Assembly: GCF_964355755.1 (NCBI RefSeq)
Contig: NC_092673.1
Coordinates: 2,981,001 to 3,045,000, forward strand
Length of the DNA: 64,000 nt
Origin: Antedon mediterranea
Lineage: Eukaryota > Echinodermata > Crinoidea > Comatulida > Antedonidae
Direction of reading: 5' to 3'
The notes beneath the pieces were generated by a model. The model had not been told where the DNA came from, ran no database searches, and saw only the letters and a program-made list of their open reading frames with translations. A program made the position numbers and the translations under genes. This document shows positions 18,426 to 29,926 of this stretch, piece by piece. Position 1 is the stretch's first letter; the number at the start of each line of letters is the position of its first letter.

Positions 18426-19860
18426 CCTTAATACAATAGCAATTTAGCACAGTGTTTTACTATAATTAAATAGCAATTTAGGTAAATGTCTTTTGAAATG
18501 AAATTAAATAAATTATAACCAATTTGGTTAGAGTAAAACACAATGATAAAGAATAGGAAACATTTAATAATATGATAAATTACATTTACATAGCAATTTA
18601 GCACTGTGTTTTACTATAACCAATTTGGTTAGAGTAAAACACAATGATAAAGAATAAGAAACATTTAATAACATGATATATGACATTTAGCAATTTAGCA
18701 CTGTGTTTTACTATAACCAATTTGGTTAGAGTAAAGCACAATGATAAAGAATAGGAAACATTTAATAACATGATAAATGACATTCACATAGCAATTTAGC
18801 ACTGTGTTTTACTATAACCAATCAGATTAGAGTAAAACACAATGATAAAGAATAGGAAACATTTAATAATATGATATATAACATTTACATAGCAATTTAG
18901 CACTGTGTTTTACTATAACCAATTTGATTAGAGTAAAACACAACGATAAAGAATAGGAAACATTTAATAACATGATAAATTACATTTACATAGCAATTTA
19001 TCACTGTGTTTTACTATAACCAATTTGGTTAGAGTAAAACACAATGATAAAGAATAAGAAACATTTAATAACATGATAAATGACATTTACATAGCAATTT
19101 AGCACTGTGTTTTACTATAACCAATTTGGTTAGAGTAAAGCACAATGATAAAGAATAGGAAACATTTAATAACATGATAAATGACATTCACATAGCAATT
19201 TAGCACTGTGTTTTACTATAACCAATCAGATTAAAGTAAAACACAATGATAAAGAATAGGAAACATTTAATAATATGATATATAACATTTACATAGCAAT
19301 TTAGCACTGTGTTTTACTATAACCAATTTGATTAGAGTAAAACTCAACGATAAAGAATAGGAAACATTTAATAACATGATAAATTACATTTACATAGCAA
19401 TTTATCACTGTGTTTTACTATAACCAATTTGGTTAGAGTAAAACACAATGATAAAGAATAGGAAACATTTAATAATATGATAAATTACATTTACATAGCA
19501 ATTTATCACTGTGTTTTACTATAACCAATTTGGTTAGAGTAAAACACAATGATAAAGAATAGGAATTTAATAATATGATAATAACATTTACATAGCAATT
19601 TAGCACTGTGTTTTACTATAACCAATTTGGTTATGGTAAAGCACAATGATAAAGAATAGGAAACATTTAAAAATATGATAAATGACATTCACATAGCAAT
19701 TTAGCACTGTGTTTTACTATACCAATTTGATTAGAGTAAAACACAATGATAAAGAATATGAAACATTTAATAATATGATAAATTGCTAGCACTGTGTTTT
19801 ACTATACCAATTTAGTTTTGGATAAAGAATATGAATTTAAAGAATGGATATAATATGATA
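18426..19860 (+). repeat. 101-bp satellite array, left arm (family D)
   Basis: About 14 units. Each contains a palindrome made of TGTGTTTTACTATAACCAA and its complement, so every unit can form a hairpin. Variants recur at a 404-bp (four-unit) spacing: the CCAATCAGATTA variant lies at about 18818 and 19222. The last two units are decayed. Minus-strand ORFs here reflect only the period and show no coding constraint. Confidence 0.9.
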
Positions 19861-20192
19861 TGATACAATATGATTTTCTCCCAATTAGTAAGACATTTTG
19901 GAATACTGCGTGCGTAGTGCACCTAACAAGATCATGTTCGCTATTTAAAACTCACATTTTAAAACCGTAAACGCATAAATTTGCGGACATACTCGTAAAA
20001 CACACTTCCAGAGATTTAATAATTTTAACAGTACTACAAAATCCATAATATAAAGTAGTATAGATTTGTACAAAAAGAGCAGAACAATTAAATTAACTGT
20101 CATTACATCTACTGAACTGTCTCATTACATCTACTGAAAAATTCATCGCGATGAATTTATTTATAATACACCAATCAGATCACACGCAATTA
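19861..20192. other. Spacer inside the foldback complex
   Basis: No gene, repeat array or RNA recognised. Confidence 0.6.
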
Positions 20193-21127
20193 GTATGGAA
20201 TGCCAGTTTAGGCGATGATAAAATCGCGTCGATGATGCAATGAAAATTGCGTCGATGTGATGAAAATTGCGTCGATGAATATAGTATTGATGTAATGATG
20301 TGATGAACATTGCGTCGATGAAAATTGCGTCGATGTAATGAAAATTGCGTTAATGTGATGAAAATTGCGTCGATGAAAATTGCGTCGATGAAAACTGCAT
20401 CGATGAAAACTGCATCGATGAAAAAAAAAAAAATTTTCATCGATGCAGTTTTCATCGATGAAAATTGCGATCTCCCTGCCGGTATGATTTGAATATGATG
20501 TCATGGATGCTGGACATCTGGATTTTATGTACTGAACTGGTGGATTAACGGAAGCAATTAGCTAGAAGATATAATGTGTCCGAAAGGACAATAATGGATC
20601 CATTGCTAAAATGTGTTGACAATAAATCACTAAAATGTTAATCAGTGCATATATTTCAACATTGTTTTAGTGCGCGATCACTGTGCGCTTGTCTATAACG
20701 CGCGCTAGCGCAAGCGGTAAACATGTTTATCATATCAAAATATTCAGAAACCGTCAATTTTTAGCAACATAATAACATTATTAACATCATTATTAACATC
20801 ATCATTTACTTTACTAGTAGTAATTTTCATCATTGATTGAATTAAAACCATTTGGAATTTTCATAATCAATTAAATTCATCACATCAATTTTCATCGATG
20901 CAGTTTTCATCGACGCAATTTTCATCGATGCAGTTTTCATCGACGCAATTTTCATCGACGCAATTTTCATCGATGCAATTTTCATCGACGCAATGTAAAT
21001 TGCGTCGACGCAATCTACATTGCATCGACGCAATCTACATTGCGTCGATGCAATTTTCATCGACGCAATTTCATCATCGACGCAATTTTTATCATCGCCA
21101 AAAACTTGTGTAAAACGGCGTTCCATA
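20193..21127. mobile_element. Family E foldback element
   Basis: The ends TATGGAATGCC (20193) and GGCGTTCCATA (21127) are inverted. Each arm then carries GGCGATGATAAAA and a tandem array of the 15-bp unit CGTCGATGAAAATTG (20220-20480) or its complement (20885-21090). The left arm also holds an internal hairpin at 20395-20460. About 400 bp of single-copy sequence lies between the arms. Foldback (FB-like) elements typically have TIRs built of short tandem repeats. No transposase is present. Confidence 0.8.
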
Positions 21128-21372
21128 AGTGACGAATCGCATATTCGCCGTTTATTGTTGAGGCGCGTAAACAGTGTGCGCAATGCACGTTTTCTTCCCA
21201 TGACGAGACGAATCGATATTCGACTCTTCGTGTGACGAATAATCGCCAAATTATAATTAATATAATTAATTAATGAAATAAGATACGCAGTTGATGTTTG
21301 CATCAATTGTTCTTTAGAATAAATACTTTCGAAATACAAAACAAAAAATGTGTGGTGAGTGACGATATGTTC

Positions 21373-21413
21373 AATCATGGACCTATAAATTACTAATTTA
21401 TAGGTCCATGATT
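21373..21413. repeat. Perfect 41-bp palindrome
   Basis: Two 20-bp perfectly complementary arms (AATCATGGACCTATAAATTA) flank a single C, with imperfect extension to 21364-21420. The arm sequence ATGGACCTATAAATTAG also occurs in the GPCR1-flanking repeat at about 16598. Confidence 0.9.
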
Positions 21414-21599
21414 CAATATCTGTAGCTTCAATTCAAACATAATGTAACAGAAAATTCGAAGCGTAAAAAACGTTCGTTTACACAACACTTTTTTTTATAC
21501 TTTATTATTGATTATTATATTATACAGGAATACTATTTATTTCCTCATTTCTACCCAAGAATAAACAATTTTTGGATACAAAACTTTATGTGAATTACA

Positions 21600-22340
21600 T
21601 TACCAAAATATTAAAATGAGGATAAAAAAACATCGCGTAAAATACTCGTACTCAAAAGCTTCTGAAATTTGTAGATATATGTCATGAAAAAGAAATTTGA
21701 CATTCCCAATAATTTTTTTTGGCAAAAATGTAATATATGAAACATACAATTTACATAGTTTATCATTGTTTTTTATTAGAACCAATATGGTTACACAGTT
21801 AAACATAGTGATAAAGAATAGATACTTGTTAGGTTACTACCCTACCCTCTAGTTTGAAGCGACATTATAAATTCATCGAGAAAAAAAACGTATCGTATTC
21901 AGAAACGTTTGACATTTTGTATAGATATGTTCAATAAGACAAAACAAATTATAAATTTCAAGACAAATCGATGATTTCCATTATTTGCATTTCAAAAAAT
22001 TCACACTTATGAAAGACCATACATTTTCAACATTTCCTTTTTTCTGTGTACCGAGTTTAGAAACTTTTTGAATACCAGACGTATTTTTTTGTGATGCTTT
22101 TTCATTTGAATTGTAGTATAAAATGTCATTGAAACGAGATAAAAATCATACAAGACATGTTATAATAGGTTGCTCTATATACATAACAAAATTAGTTCTT
22201 TTTTTTGGTAAGAATCGCCAATGAAGTAGAAAGTTATTTCAGATGTAGTGTGCATTTATACGTCATTAATAGTAGGCCTAAAATATAATATTAAATATTA
22301 TAAAGAATATCAAACATTTTATGTTATGAAAAATAAAATT
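21600..22340. repeat. Decayed family D/foldback-related sequence
   Basis: About 21720-21990 matches the left arms of the 0.6-kb palindromic units (TTTATCATTG..., TAGTTTGAAGCGA, ATCGTATTCAGAAACGTTTG) with many changes. Nothing else was recognised. Confidence 0.55.
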
Positions 22341-23545
22341 GACATATAAGTACGTTTATCATTGTGTTTTACTATAACCATTTTGGTTAAAAGTTAAACA
22401 CAGTGAGTGATAAAGAATAGAACTGTTTTAGTTTATTTAACCCTAACCCTAGTTTGAAGCGATCACATATTTAATATTCATCGCTAAAAATACGTATCGT
22501 CTTGAAAAACGTTTGATATTTGGTAGATATGTTCAATTTAGGTTCTTACATCTATAATGCAAAAGAAATATCCTAATAGTTTTATTTTGATTTCTGGGAA
22601 TCATCAATGAAGTAAAAATGTGTTGGAAATGTATTGTCTTTCATAAGTGTAAATGTTTAGAAATGCAAATTATTAAAATCACGAATTTGTCTTGAAACTT
22701 TTATTTTTGTTTTGTTTTATAGACGTAAGAACCTATTGAACATATTTACCAAATTTCAAATGTTTCTGAATACGATACGTATTTTTTCGCGATGAATTAA
22801 GTATGTGATCGCTTCAAACTAGGGTTAGAGTTATATAACCTAAAACAGTGTCTATTCTTTATCACTGTGTTTAACTGTGTAACCAAATTGGTTCTGTAAA
22901 ACAAGATGATAAACTATGTAACTTGTATTTATTATTATTACATTATATGTATCCTATAATGTAATATGAAAAATAAAATGTACATAGTTTATCATTGTGT
23001 TGTACTAAAACCAATTTGGTTAAAAGTTAAACACAGTGTTAAAGAATGAACTGTTAGGTTATTTAACCCTAACCCTAGTTTGAAGCGATCACATACTTAA
23101 TTCATCGATAAAAATACGTATCGTCTTAAAAAACGTTTGAAATTTGGTACATGTTCAATATAGGTTCTTACATCTATAATGTAAAAGAAATATCATAATT
23201 TGTTTTATTTTGATTTCTGGGAATCATCAATGAAGTAAAAATGTGTTGGAAAATGTATGGTATTTCATAAGTGTACATTTTTAGAAATGCAAATTATTAA
23301 AATCACGATTTTTTTGTGAAATTTATATTTTTTGTTTGTTTTATAGACGTAAGAACCTATTAAACATATCTAACAAATTTCAAAAGTTTCTAAATACGAT
23401 ACGTACTTTTTCGCGATGAATTTATTATGTCGCTTCAAACTAGGGTTAGGGTTATATAACCTAAAACAGTATCTATTCTTTATCACTGTGTTTAACTGTG
23501 TCACCAAATTGGTTCTGTAAAACAAGATGATAAACTATGTAACTT
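22341..23545. repeat. Two tandem copies of a 0.6-kb palindromic element
   Basis: Unit 1 (22341-22925) and unit 2 (22981-23545) each have a left arm running from TTTATCATTGTGTT through AACCCTAGTTTGAAGCGATC and GTTCTTACATCTATAATG, and a right arm that is its reverse complement (ATAGACGTAAGAACCTATT ... GCTTCAAACTAGGGTTAG ... GATAAACTATGTAAC). The arms open with family D sequence, so this may be the parent of the satellite. Confidence 0.8.
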
Positions 23546-23619
23546 GTATTTATTATATTATTACATTATATGTATCCTATTCTTTTCATAACGTTTAGAT
23601 AATAAGATATGTTTAATAT

Positions 23620-25945
23620 AATATTTTGCTATGTAAATAATATCATATAATAAATGTTTCATTATCATTGTGTTTTACTGTAACCAAATTGGCTATAGTA
23701 AAACACAATACTAAATTTGTATGTAAATGTATCATATTATTATATGTTTCCTATTCTTAATTTGTGTTTTACTGTATCCAGCACAGTGCTAAATATCATT
23801 TATCATAGTTAAAATGTTTTACTCTAACCAAATTGGTTATAGTAAAACACAGTGATAAATTACTATGTAAATGTCATTTATCATATTATTAAATGTTTCA
23901 TATTCTTTATCATTGTGCTTTACTCTAATCAAATTGGTTATAGTAAAACACAGTGCTAAATTTCTATGTGAATGTCATTTATCATGTTATTAAATGTTTC
24001 CTATTCTTTATCATTGTGTTTTACTCTAACCAAATTGGTTATAGTAAAACACAGTGCTAAATTGCTATGTAATGACATTTATCATATTATCAAATGTTTC
24101 CTATTTCTATATCATTGTGCTTTACCATAACCAAATTGGTTATAGTAAAACATTGTGCTAAATTGCTAGCTATGTAAATAATCATTATTATTAAATGTTT
24201 CCTATTCTTTGTCATTGTGTTTTACTCTAACCAAATTGGTTATAGTAAAACACAGTGCTAAATTGCTATGTAATGACATTTATCATATTATTAAATGTTT
24301 CCTATTCTATATCATTGTGCTTTACCATAACCAAATTGGTTATAGTAAAACATGGTGCTAAATTGCTATGTAAATAATCATTATTATTAAATGTTTCCTA
24401 TTCTATATCATTGTGCTTTACCATAACCAAATTGGTTATAGTAAAACACAGTGATAAATTGCTATGTAAATGTCATTTATCATATTATTAAATGTTTCCT
24501 ATTCTTTATCATTATGTTTTACTTTAACCAAATTGGTTATAGTAAAACACAGTGCTAAATTGCTATGTAAATGTCATTTATCATATTATTAAATGTTTCC
24601 TATTCTATATCATTGTGCTTTACCATAACCAAATTGGTTATAGTAAAACACAGTGATAAATTGCTATGTAAATGTCATTTATCATATTATTAAATGTTTC
24701 CTATTCTATATCATTGTGTTTTACTATAACCAAATTGGTTATAGTAAAACACAGTGCTAAATTGCTATGTAAATAATCATTATTATTAAATATTTCCTAT
24801 TCTTTATCATTGTGTTTTACTCTAACCAAATTGGTTATAGTAAAACACAGTGCTAAATTGCTATGTAAATGTCATATATCATATTATTAAATTCCTATTC
24901 TTTATCATTCTGCTTTACTTTAACCAAATTGGTTATAGTAAAACACAGTGCTAAATTGCTATGTAAATGTCATTTATCATATTATTAAGTGTTTCCTATT
25001 CTTTATCATTGTGTTTTACTTTAACCAAATTGGTTATAGTAAAACACAGTGCTAAATTGCTATGTAAATGTCATTTATCAAATTATTAAATGTTTCCTAT
25101 TCTATATCATTGTGTTTTACTCTAACCAAATTGGTTATAGTAAAACACAGTGCTAAATTGCTATGTGAATGTCATATATCATATTATTAAATGTTTCCTA
25201 TTCTTTATCATTGTGTTTTACTATAACCAAATTGGTTATATTAAAACACAGTGCTAAATTGCTATGTAAATAATCATTATTATTAAATGTTTCCTATTCT
25301 TTATCATTGTGTTTTACTCTAACCAAATTGGTTATAGTAAAACACAGTGATAAATTGCTATGTAAATGTCATTTATCATATTATTAAATGTTTCCTATTC
25401 TATATCATTGTGTTTTACTATAACCAAATTGGTTATAGTAAAACACAGTGCTAAATTGCTATGTAAATAATCATTATTATTAAATATTTCCTATTCTTTA
25501 TCATTGTGTTTTACTCTAACCAAATTGGTTATAGTAAAACACAGTGCTAAATTGCTATGTAAATGTCATATATCATATTATTAAATTCCTATTCTTTATC
25601 ATTCTGCTTTACTTTAACCAAATTGGTTATAGTAAAACACAGTGCTAAATTGCTATGTAAATGTCATTTATCATATTATTAAATATTTCCTATTCTTTAT
25701 CATTGTGTTTTACTCTAACCAAATTGGTTATAGTAAAACACAGTGCTAAATTGCTATGTAAATGTCATATATCATATTATTAAATTCCTATTCTTTATCA
25801 TTCTGCTTTACTTTAACCAAATTGGTTATAGTAAAACACAGTGCTAAATTGCTATGTAAATGACATTTATCATATTATTAAATGTTTCCTATTCTTTATC
25901 ATTGTGTTTTACTCTAACCAAATTGGTTATTGTAAAACACAGTAT
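23620..25945 (-). repeat. 101-bp satellite array, right arm (family D, inverted)
   Basis: About 23 units in the orientation opposite to 18426-19860. The core is CTCTAACCAAATTGGTTATAG within AAAACAC palindromes. Variant units (ATTAAATTCCTATTC with TCTGCTTTAC) recur at about 24871, 25565 and 25764, showing higher-order blocks. The edge at 23620-23800 is decayed and the centre homogeneous, as expected from unequal exchange. Confidence 0.9.
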
Positions 25946-26350
25946 ATTTTACCTCAACAACATCGCCGCAAAATTGTTTATACGTTTATTTTGATTGGCT
26001 AACTAAAGTACGGTCTAATGAATATTGATATCAGAAGATTCCCTAGCTTAGTGAAAAAGTTTTATTACCAAAAATATGCTGATTACGTCACTACCGGAAG
26101 TTGTAGTCTAGCATGATGCAGACGCAATTGATTATGTACGTTTGTTAAACATATAAAAAGCTGTAAATTACCACAAAACGACAATAGGAAAGAATTCAAA
26201 GAAATGCCCTACGTGTTCAAAATCATTGTTTTAATATAGTCTGTATGTATAACTAACAATTGACCTTGTGGAAGAGCGTATAAATTTAATTTAAAGTAAA
26301 ACATGATTTACTCGCCAATTTGGTATTGGATATATAGCTCCCTGGCCTGA

Positions 26351-28563
26351 TGGACACCGAAAGAAAACAGCTGTCTATGTCCAAATCTGATTCAATTAAA
26401 ACTTACAGTTTGTGTTTAGATTCTCAATTTCTGGGTTCGTCGCTTAATAAGGTAACCAGACGTAGGCCTATACTAGGCCTATTAGTATTATGATAATCAT
26501 CTATCTAGCTAGCTAGGCCGGCCCACAGTGCCACACGACGGCTGGCAGTAGGTAGGGAGAGGCAATACCTACTCCAGCTAGGAGGAGAGTAGGTATCGCC
26601 TGTTCTAGTCTTAGCAGCTAGGCCTAGAGTAGTAGGCATAGGCCTCTAGCCTACTTCTAGTAGACCTGGCTAAGCTGGCCTAGAGTGTAAAGCATAGTAA
26701 GACCGGTACTGCAGGGAAAGCCTAGTACTAGTAGCTAGTAGTAGCTGTTCCTGTAGAGCGATGATGTTATGCGCGATTTGAACGATTTGCGCAATTTGAA
26801 ATTGCGCAAAAAAATCCTTGCGCAATTTGAAATTGCGCAAAGAATTCTTGCGCAATTTAAAATTGCGCAAGGATTTTTTTGCGCAATTTCAAATTGCGCA
26901 ATCAACTTGCGCAATTTCAAATTGCGCAAGAAAATCTTTGCGCAATTTTAAATTGCGCTGCACAATTTGTAAATTGCGCAAGATAGTTCTTGCGCAATAT
27001 GACACCTTTGCGCAATTTGAAAACGAACTGTAAATTTTCCCATAGGATGGCTAGGCTAGGCCTAGGCAGAGGAGTTTAAAATTTAGTATTTTATTATATA
27101 AATAAGACCATTTCAATGAAGATAATGTTTAATACTCACTTTTTAAGTTTTTAATATTAGTTTAAGCTAGGCCATGTAACCTAGTCAGTATCCGTAGTCC
27201 AGACCCTAGCTAGGCTAGAGTAGTATAGCCGGCCGCCCGCGCCGCGCCCGCCTGGTGGAACACCACCGCTTCGTTTTTCCTTCGTCGGTTCTTCGACGGT
27301 ATGCTAACTTATAACAATATTTGCACTACTAAAATAAGGAAATGCGATATTTATCTTTAATTTTGAATCATAGAAATTACTATAAAAATATGGGTGTGCA
27401 TGATTTCACAATCTGTCGAAAAACCTTGCGCAATTTGCAGATTACTTGCGCAATTTGCAGATTACTTGCGCAATTTAATACGTTGCTTGCGCAATTTGAA
27501 ACACATGTTTCAATTCAAATTGCGCAAGGATTTTTTTTGCGCAATTTCAAATTGCGCAAATCGTTCAAATCGCGCATAACAATTACACTTATTTATGCTT
27601 TACGCATAATAAAATAATGTTTAACCATTTGCTTCTGTACAGGCCAATCAGCAGGAAAGAAGATCTGAAAAATTTCTTCTGGCAAGACAATACGAAGAAG
27701 CTATCAATTGTCACCAAAAAGCAGCTGGTAAGTACAAATCAACACATTGTTATTTTTATTACACATTATCTCATATTTATATTAATAAACTTAAATTACC
27801 TAAATAGTCAATTAATAATCAAAATATTATCTTTACAGAATACCTTCTTGAAGCTTTGGAAACAACTAGAAATGTGGACACGGTTCAATTACTCAAGCTG
27901 AAATATGATCATCATAAAAAACAGCCTGCACGTTTGGAGGAGATGCAACGAAGGGAGAAGCAAAGAAAACAACTGCTAATTGAAATGAGTGAAAAAGATG
28001 ACAGAGAAGACATTAATGAAAACAATGTAGAAATAACTACAGCAGTTGATAAAAGTAAACAACACGAGTTAAGTCATGTAGAAACAAACGACCGGTACGA
28101 CTCCATGGAGAATGCGGATTCATTACTCCACATCATCAAAGAAAACACGAACGAAGAGAACGGAAATGTAACGTTCAGAATATCTAACCTTTTCAACTAT
28201 TTCAAAGCCAATCCATTGACGTCAAATCAAACCCCGAGTGAATTATTATCGACCAAGCGATCACATTTTGAAAAAGATAAAATCATACATGAACTAAACG
28301 TAACAATTATGACGTTAGTGAAAAACCTATACAGCTGTGAAGAGGAAAATAAATTCCTTCAAGAAAAAATCTCTAGTCTTCAAAATGAACTAGAAGCGAG
28401 TAGAGATGGACATAATGAATCAACCTCTCTACCTGGTACCCTCTCAACGCTTTTTTCTACAGACATGGTTGATGGTAATGATGCAACCCTTGATGATCAT
28501 TTTCAGCTCAATTCTCTCCAACCACTTCCAGAAATAGATTTACCACCAATGCCAGAAATGTAA
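26351..28563 (+). CDS. NRBF2: Nuclear receptor-binding factor 2 (PI3KC3-C1 autophagy subunit)
   Basis: NRBF2 is the dimeric accessory subunit of the ATG14-containing VPS34 complex and acts in autophagosome formation. Exons 27643-27727 and 27839-28563 are firm. They encode an N-terminal MIT-like domain (NQQERRSEKF, RQYEEAINCHQKAAEYLLEA), a basic helix (EMQRREKQRKQL), a C-terminal coiled coil (DKIIHELN ... EENKFLQEKISSLQNE), and an ending LPEIDLPPMPEM like the vertebrate PNLPPLDFP tail. Exon 1 at 26351-26452 is proposed: it is open, ends ...SSLNK at a GT donor in phase 0, and the join SLNK-ANQQ resembles vertebrate PLNL-AHQQ. An alternative ATG lies at 26378. The protein would be 303 aa (294 from the second ATG) against about 287 in human. 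Intron 1 contains a family C element. Exon 1 lies at the edge of the 8-kb foldback complex. Confidence 0.85.
26460..26750. repeat. CTAG/AGGCCT-rich islet in NRBF2 intron 1
   Basis: Dense CTAG, TAGGCC and TAGTAG words immediately 3' of the proposed exon 1. No ORF or RNA recognised. Confidence 0.55.
26765..27581. mobile_element. Family C long-TIR element, copy 2 (NRBF2 intron 1)
   Basis: 817 bp, nearly identical to copy 3 including the internal segment (GAGTTTAAAAT...AATACTCAC) that is different in copy 1. Both arms are complete. The GC islet is at about 27228-27305. It ends 61 bp before NRBF2 exon 2. Confidence 0.88.
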
Positions 28564-29774
28564 ATTACTATACCAAAGTATAATAAGATCTTTAAATCTC
28601 GTAGACATAATAAGTTTTCAATTTGCAACAACCTTTCTAGGACCTATGCATACCTTGATCGAATCCGTCAATTGAGGTACCACAGCTCAAATAATTAACA
28701 TTGACTAGCCAGGGGGCCATAGCCACTAGTACGGTTGGTAAGGTCCCAACCTGACCACTTTTTTACATCCCAGTGGCTTGAACACAGGAATTGTTTCCTT
28801 TTCTTGCGAAAACCGGACCACTTTATTTCTTGTAGTTATAATCACTGCTAGCTCATAGCAAAAGATTTCATTTAAGCGTAATAATAATAATAATAATGTC
28901 ACTGTCAGAATATATTTAAGATAGACATAAAGACATGTATTTCATTACTTAAACTATATATATATATGCTATTACTGTACAATCACTTTTCAATTAGTTT
29001 TTATTTCACCATGGCATTTTAAAGGGTACTATAAACGGAAGTGTAAACATTTCATCTTGTTCTGTGTAAATCATACAATATTTTAATTTCTTTCATCAAT
29101 TTACTTCATCTATTTATGTACGAAAGTTGAATCGTACATTTAAGCCACATTGAATGTTACAACCTGGTATTTGCTAGCATACCTTATTATGACAACATAG
29201 CAGTATACCCACTACATACCTAGACAACCCTACGAACAAAAAGTGTTATTTTATTCAGGTGGCGTTGAATTTATTTCAAATAACCTCAGAATACATTCCT
29301 GAATTTCTCATTTTAATTTCATTATCATTTTAATGTTTACAATGTCATAATATTCAAGAAAAAATTCAGAGACTTATAAATAATATCATTTCCTATAAAT
29401 ATGTCAATCTTTATACTTCTTTACAATATTTACAAATGTGTCTGGTATAGATTTGTGATTCAATTACAGTTAGTATAAGTATGTAGAAATTCATTTATTA
29501 TAGTTTAATATGAAGTGTCATTTCTAATAGTTTATCTGGTTTTAACATGCATAACACTAAAAGAAATGTTATCAGATTATCAGATCGATGGGCTTATTAA
29601 TGCTGCACACATCCATCACTAAGCTTAAACACTATATGGTGGTGCGCAACTTGACCCAACAGTGTAGGATCAAGCTTTCCATAAGTTGACCTTGACATCC
29701 AGATAGTCACAGCAAGGTACGGAAAACGTCAAAATACTATAAGCAGTATGGGTAATTGTACCAGACACAAGCTT
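28564..29774. other. NRBF2 3' region, no further gene
   Basis: AT-rich. Presumably contains the NRBF2 3'UTR. It includes an AATAATAATAATAATAATG run at about 28880. Nothing else recognised. Confidence 0.55.
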
Positions 29775-29913
29775 AAGCTCTGTCTACACTATAAAACTTT
29801 ATGTGACAAAAAAATGTGATGTGCCCATATATGGACATGATATCATATCACTACCATATTTGGGCACATCACACCTTTTTTTGTCAAACTAGTTTGATAG
29901 TGTAGATAGAGCT
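29775..29913. mobile_element. Family A MITE in the RMND5 3'UTR
   Basis: 139-bp copy with good TIRs, ending 13 bp beyond the RMND5 stop codon. It contains CCATATATGG and CCATATTTGG. Confidence 0.88.
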
Positions 29914-29926
29914 GTACAGGAACTCA

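Larger units (their letters stand above)
18227..26326. mobile_element. 8.1-kb nested foldback complex
   Basis: The outermost detectable inverted repeat is about 36 bp: 18227-18262 and 26291-26326 share TGGCGAGTAAATCATG and its surroundings with about one mismatch in the 30-bp core. Weaker inverted similarity extends outward (CAGCTGTTTT...). Inside, in order: a satellite array in one orientation (18426-19860), a foldback element (20193-21127), a perfect palindrome (21373-21413), two palindromic 0.6-kb units (22341-23545), and the same satellite inverted (23620-25945). No transposase ORF is present. Whether this is one giant element or nested insertions is inference. Confidence 0.6.

Noticed and set aside
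18598-19688. Minus-strand ORFs in the satellite (SLCFTLTKLVIVKHSAK)
   Set aside because: They follow the 101-bp period, differ between units by frameshifts, and have no homology I recognise.
20842-21378. 178-aa ORF with MKIASMKIAS repeats
   Set aside because: Translation of the family E 15-bp array. Not a protein-like sequence elsewhere.
22436-23072. CCCTAACCCTAG as telomere repeat
   Set aside because: Only two units and conserved as part of the palindromic element arms.
18426-25945. CRISPR array
   Set aside because: Eukaryotic context, and the 101-bp units have no unique spacers of uniform length.
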